A stretch of 43,249 nucleotides of DNA, taken from the NCBI GenBank assembly GCA_017495105.1, contig JAFEIL010000432.1, forward strand, positions 1-43,249. The letters are read 5' to 3'. How positions within the stretch are numbered: the stretch's first letter is position 1; each line of letters begins with the position of its first letter. The notes under the pieces are model-generated. The model was not told where the DNA came from. It saw only the letters and a program-made list of their open reading frames with translations, and ran no database searches. Both the position numbers and the translations under genes were made by a program. The stretch is from Emticicia sp. (GTDB taxonomy: Bacteria > Bacteroidota > Bacteroidia > Cytophagales > Spirosomataceae). Below, piece after piece: positions 43,104 through 43,249 of this stretch.

Positions 43104-43249
43104 TTAATCAACCATTAAAGGTAATAAAAGAATAATAGTTGTTCCTTTGCCAATGACACTTTCAATTTCAATCTTTCCGCCATTTTTTTCAATCAATTCT
43201 TTACATAAAAATAAACCAAAACCAGTGCCTTTTTCCCCAGCCGTACCGC
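43104..43249 (-). CDS. Sensor histidine kinase, C-terminal fragment (cut by right edge)
   Basis: The minus-strand frame from the window edge to a TAA at 43104-43106 encodes 47 residues: GTAGEKGTGFGLFLCKELIE, then KNGGKIEIESVIGKGTTII and a short tail ending LMVD. This is the final part of a HATPase_c domain: GTGFGL is the G2 ATP-lid box and the GKGTT strand is the usual ending. The kinase would autophosphorylate on His using ATP and pass phosphate to a response regulator. No receiver domain follows. The sensor part lies outside the window, so the signal is unknown. It is separated from the recombinase by 574 bases. Confidence 0.85.
   Translation of the reverse strand, partial: GTAGEKGTGFGLFLCKELIEKNGGKIEIESVIGKGTTIILLLPLMVD

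Noticed and set aside
1-43249. CRISPR array, tRNA or rRNA genes, insertion sequence
   Set aside because: No regularly spaced direct repeats, no tRNA-like cloverleaf with a CCA end, no conserved rRNA strings and no transposase were seen. The only mobile-DNA protein is the serine recombinase.

Overview
The window is an AT-rich stretch of a Bacteroidota chromosome. SusC/SusD outer-membrane pairs, ECF sigma/FecR pairs, lipoboxes on SusD proteins, Tat-type leaders on periplasmic enzymes, and a TTG-N20-TAGATTTG promoter all fit that phylum. The gene mix (planctomycete-type cytochromes with DUF1553, DUF1501, ThuA and Gfo/Idh/MocA) suggests Cytophagales, perhaps near Spirosomaceae/Emticicia; this placement is an inference. 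Every well-supported gene is on the minus strand, so the biological order runs from high to low coordinates.

Right edge (about 41.8-43.2 kb): the C-terminus of a sensor histidine kinase enters at the edge. About 570 bases without a convincing gene follow, then a small serine recombinase. A 38-bp near-perfect palindrome with a central GT lies just upstream of the recombinase.

Region A (about 29.3-41.3 kb) is a glycan-uptake locus: ECF sigma factor, FecR anti-sigma factor, a full-length SusC with an STN domain plus SusD, then a second, shorter SusC without an STN domain plus a second SusD. It ends in a clear hairpin terminator at 29310-29337. It has no glycoside hydrolase of its own.

Region B (about 19.0-29.2 kb) is a compact run of a FdtA/WxcM-like cupin, a DUF2231 membrane/cytochrome/LRR protein, a DUF1549-DUF1553 cytochrome lipoprotein, a Tat-exported DUF1501 protein, a Tat-exported Gfo/Idh/MocA oxidoreductase and a PQQ dehydrogenase with a built-in heme c domain. 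I read it as a periplasmic sugar- or glycoside-oxidation module. About 620 bases of non-coding or doubtful sequence follow.

Region C (about 0.2-18.4 kb) is a complete polysaccharide-utilisation locus: a second sigma/FecR pair, SusC/SusD, GH88 unsaturated uronyl hydrolase, a lipoprotein parallel beta-helix protein, an exported polysaccharide-pyruvyl-transferase-family protein, ROK kinase, EamA transporter, SIS-domain protein, CBM9-like protein, a GH38-family protein and a ThuA-domain protein. Together they suggest capture of an acidic, uronate-containing glycan, lyase/GH88 cleavage, further trimming outside the cytoplasm, import across the inner membrane, and phosphorylation plus isomerisation or deamination inside. 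A compound hairpin that looks like a dispersed intergenic repeat sits immediately after the last gene.

The observations most worth following are the exported pyruvyl-transferase-family protein inside a degradation locus, the recombinase-adjacent palindrome, the region B redox module, and a GH38 protein with Glu at the expected nucleophile position.
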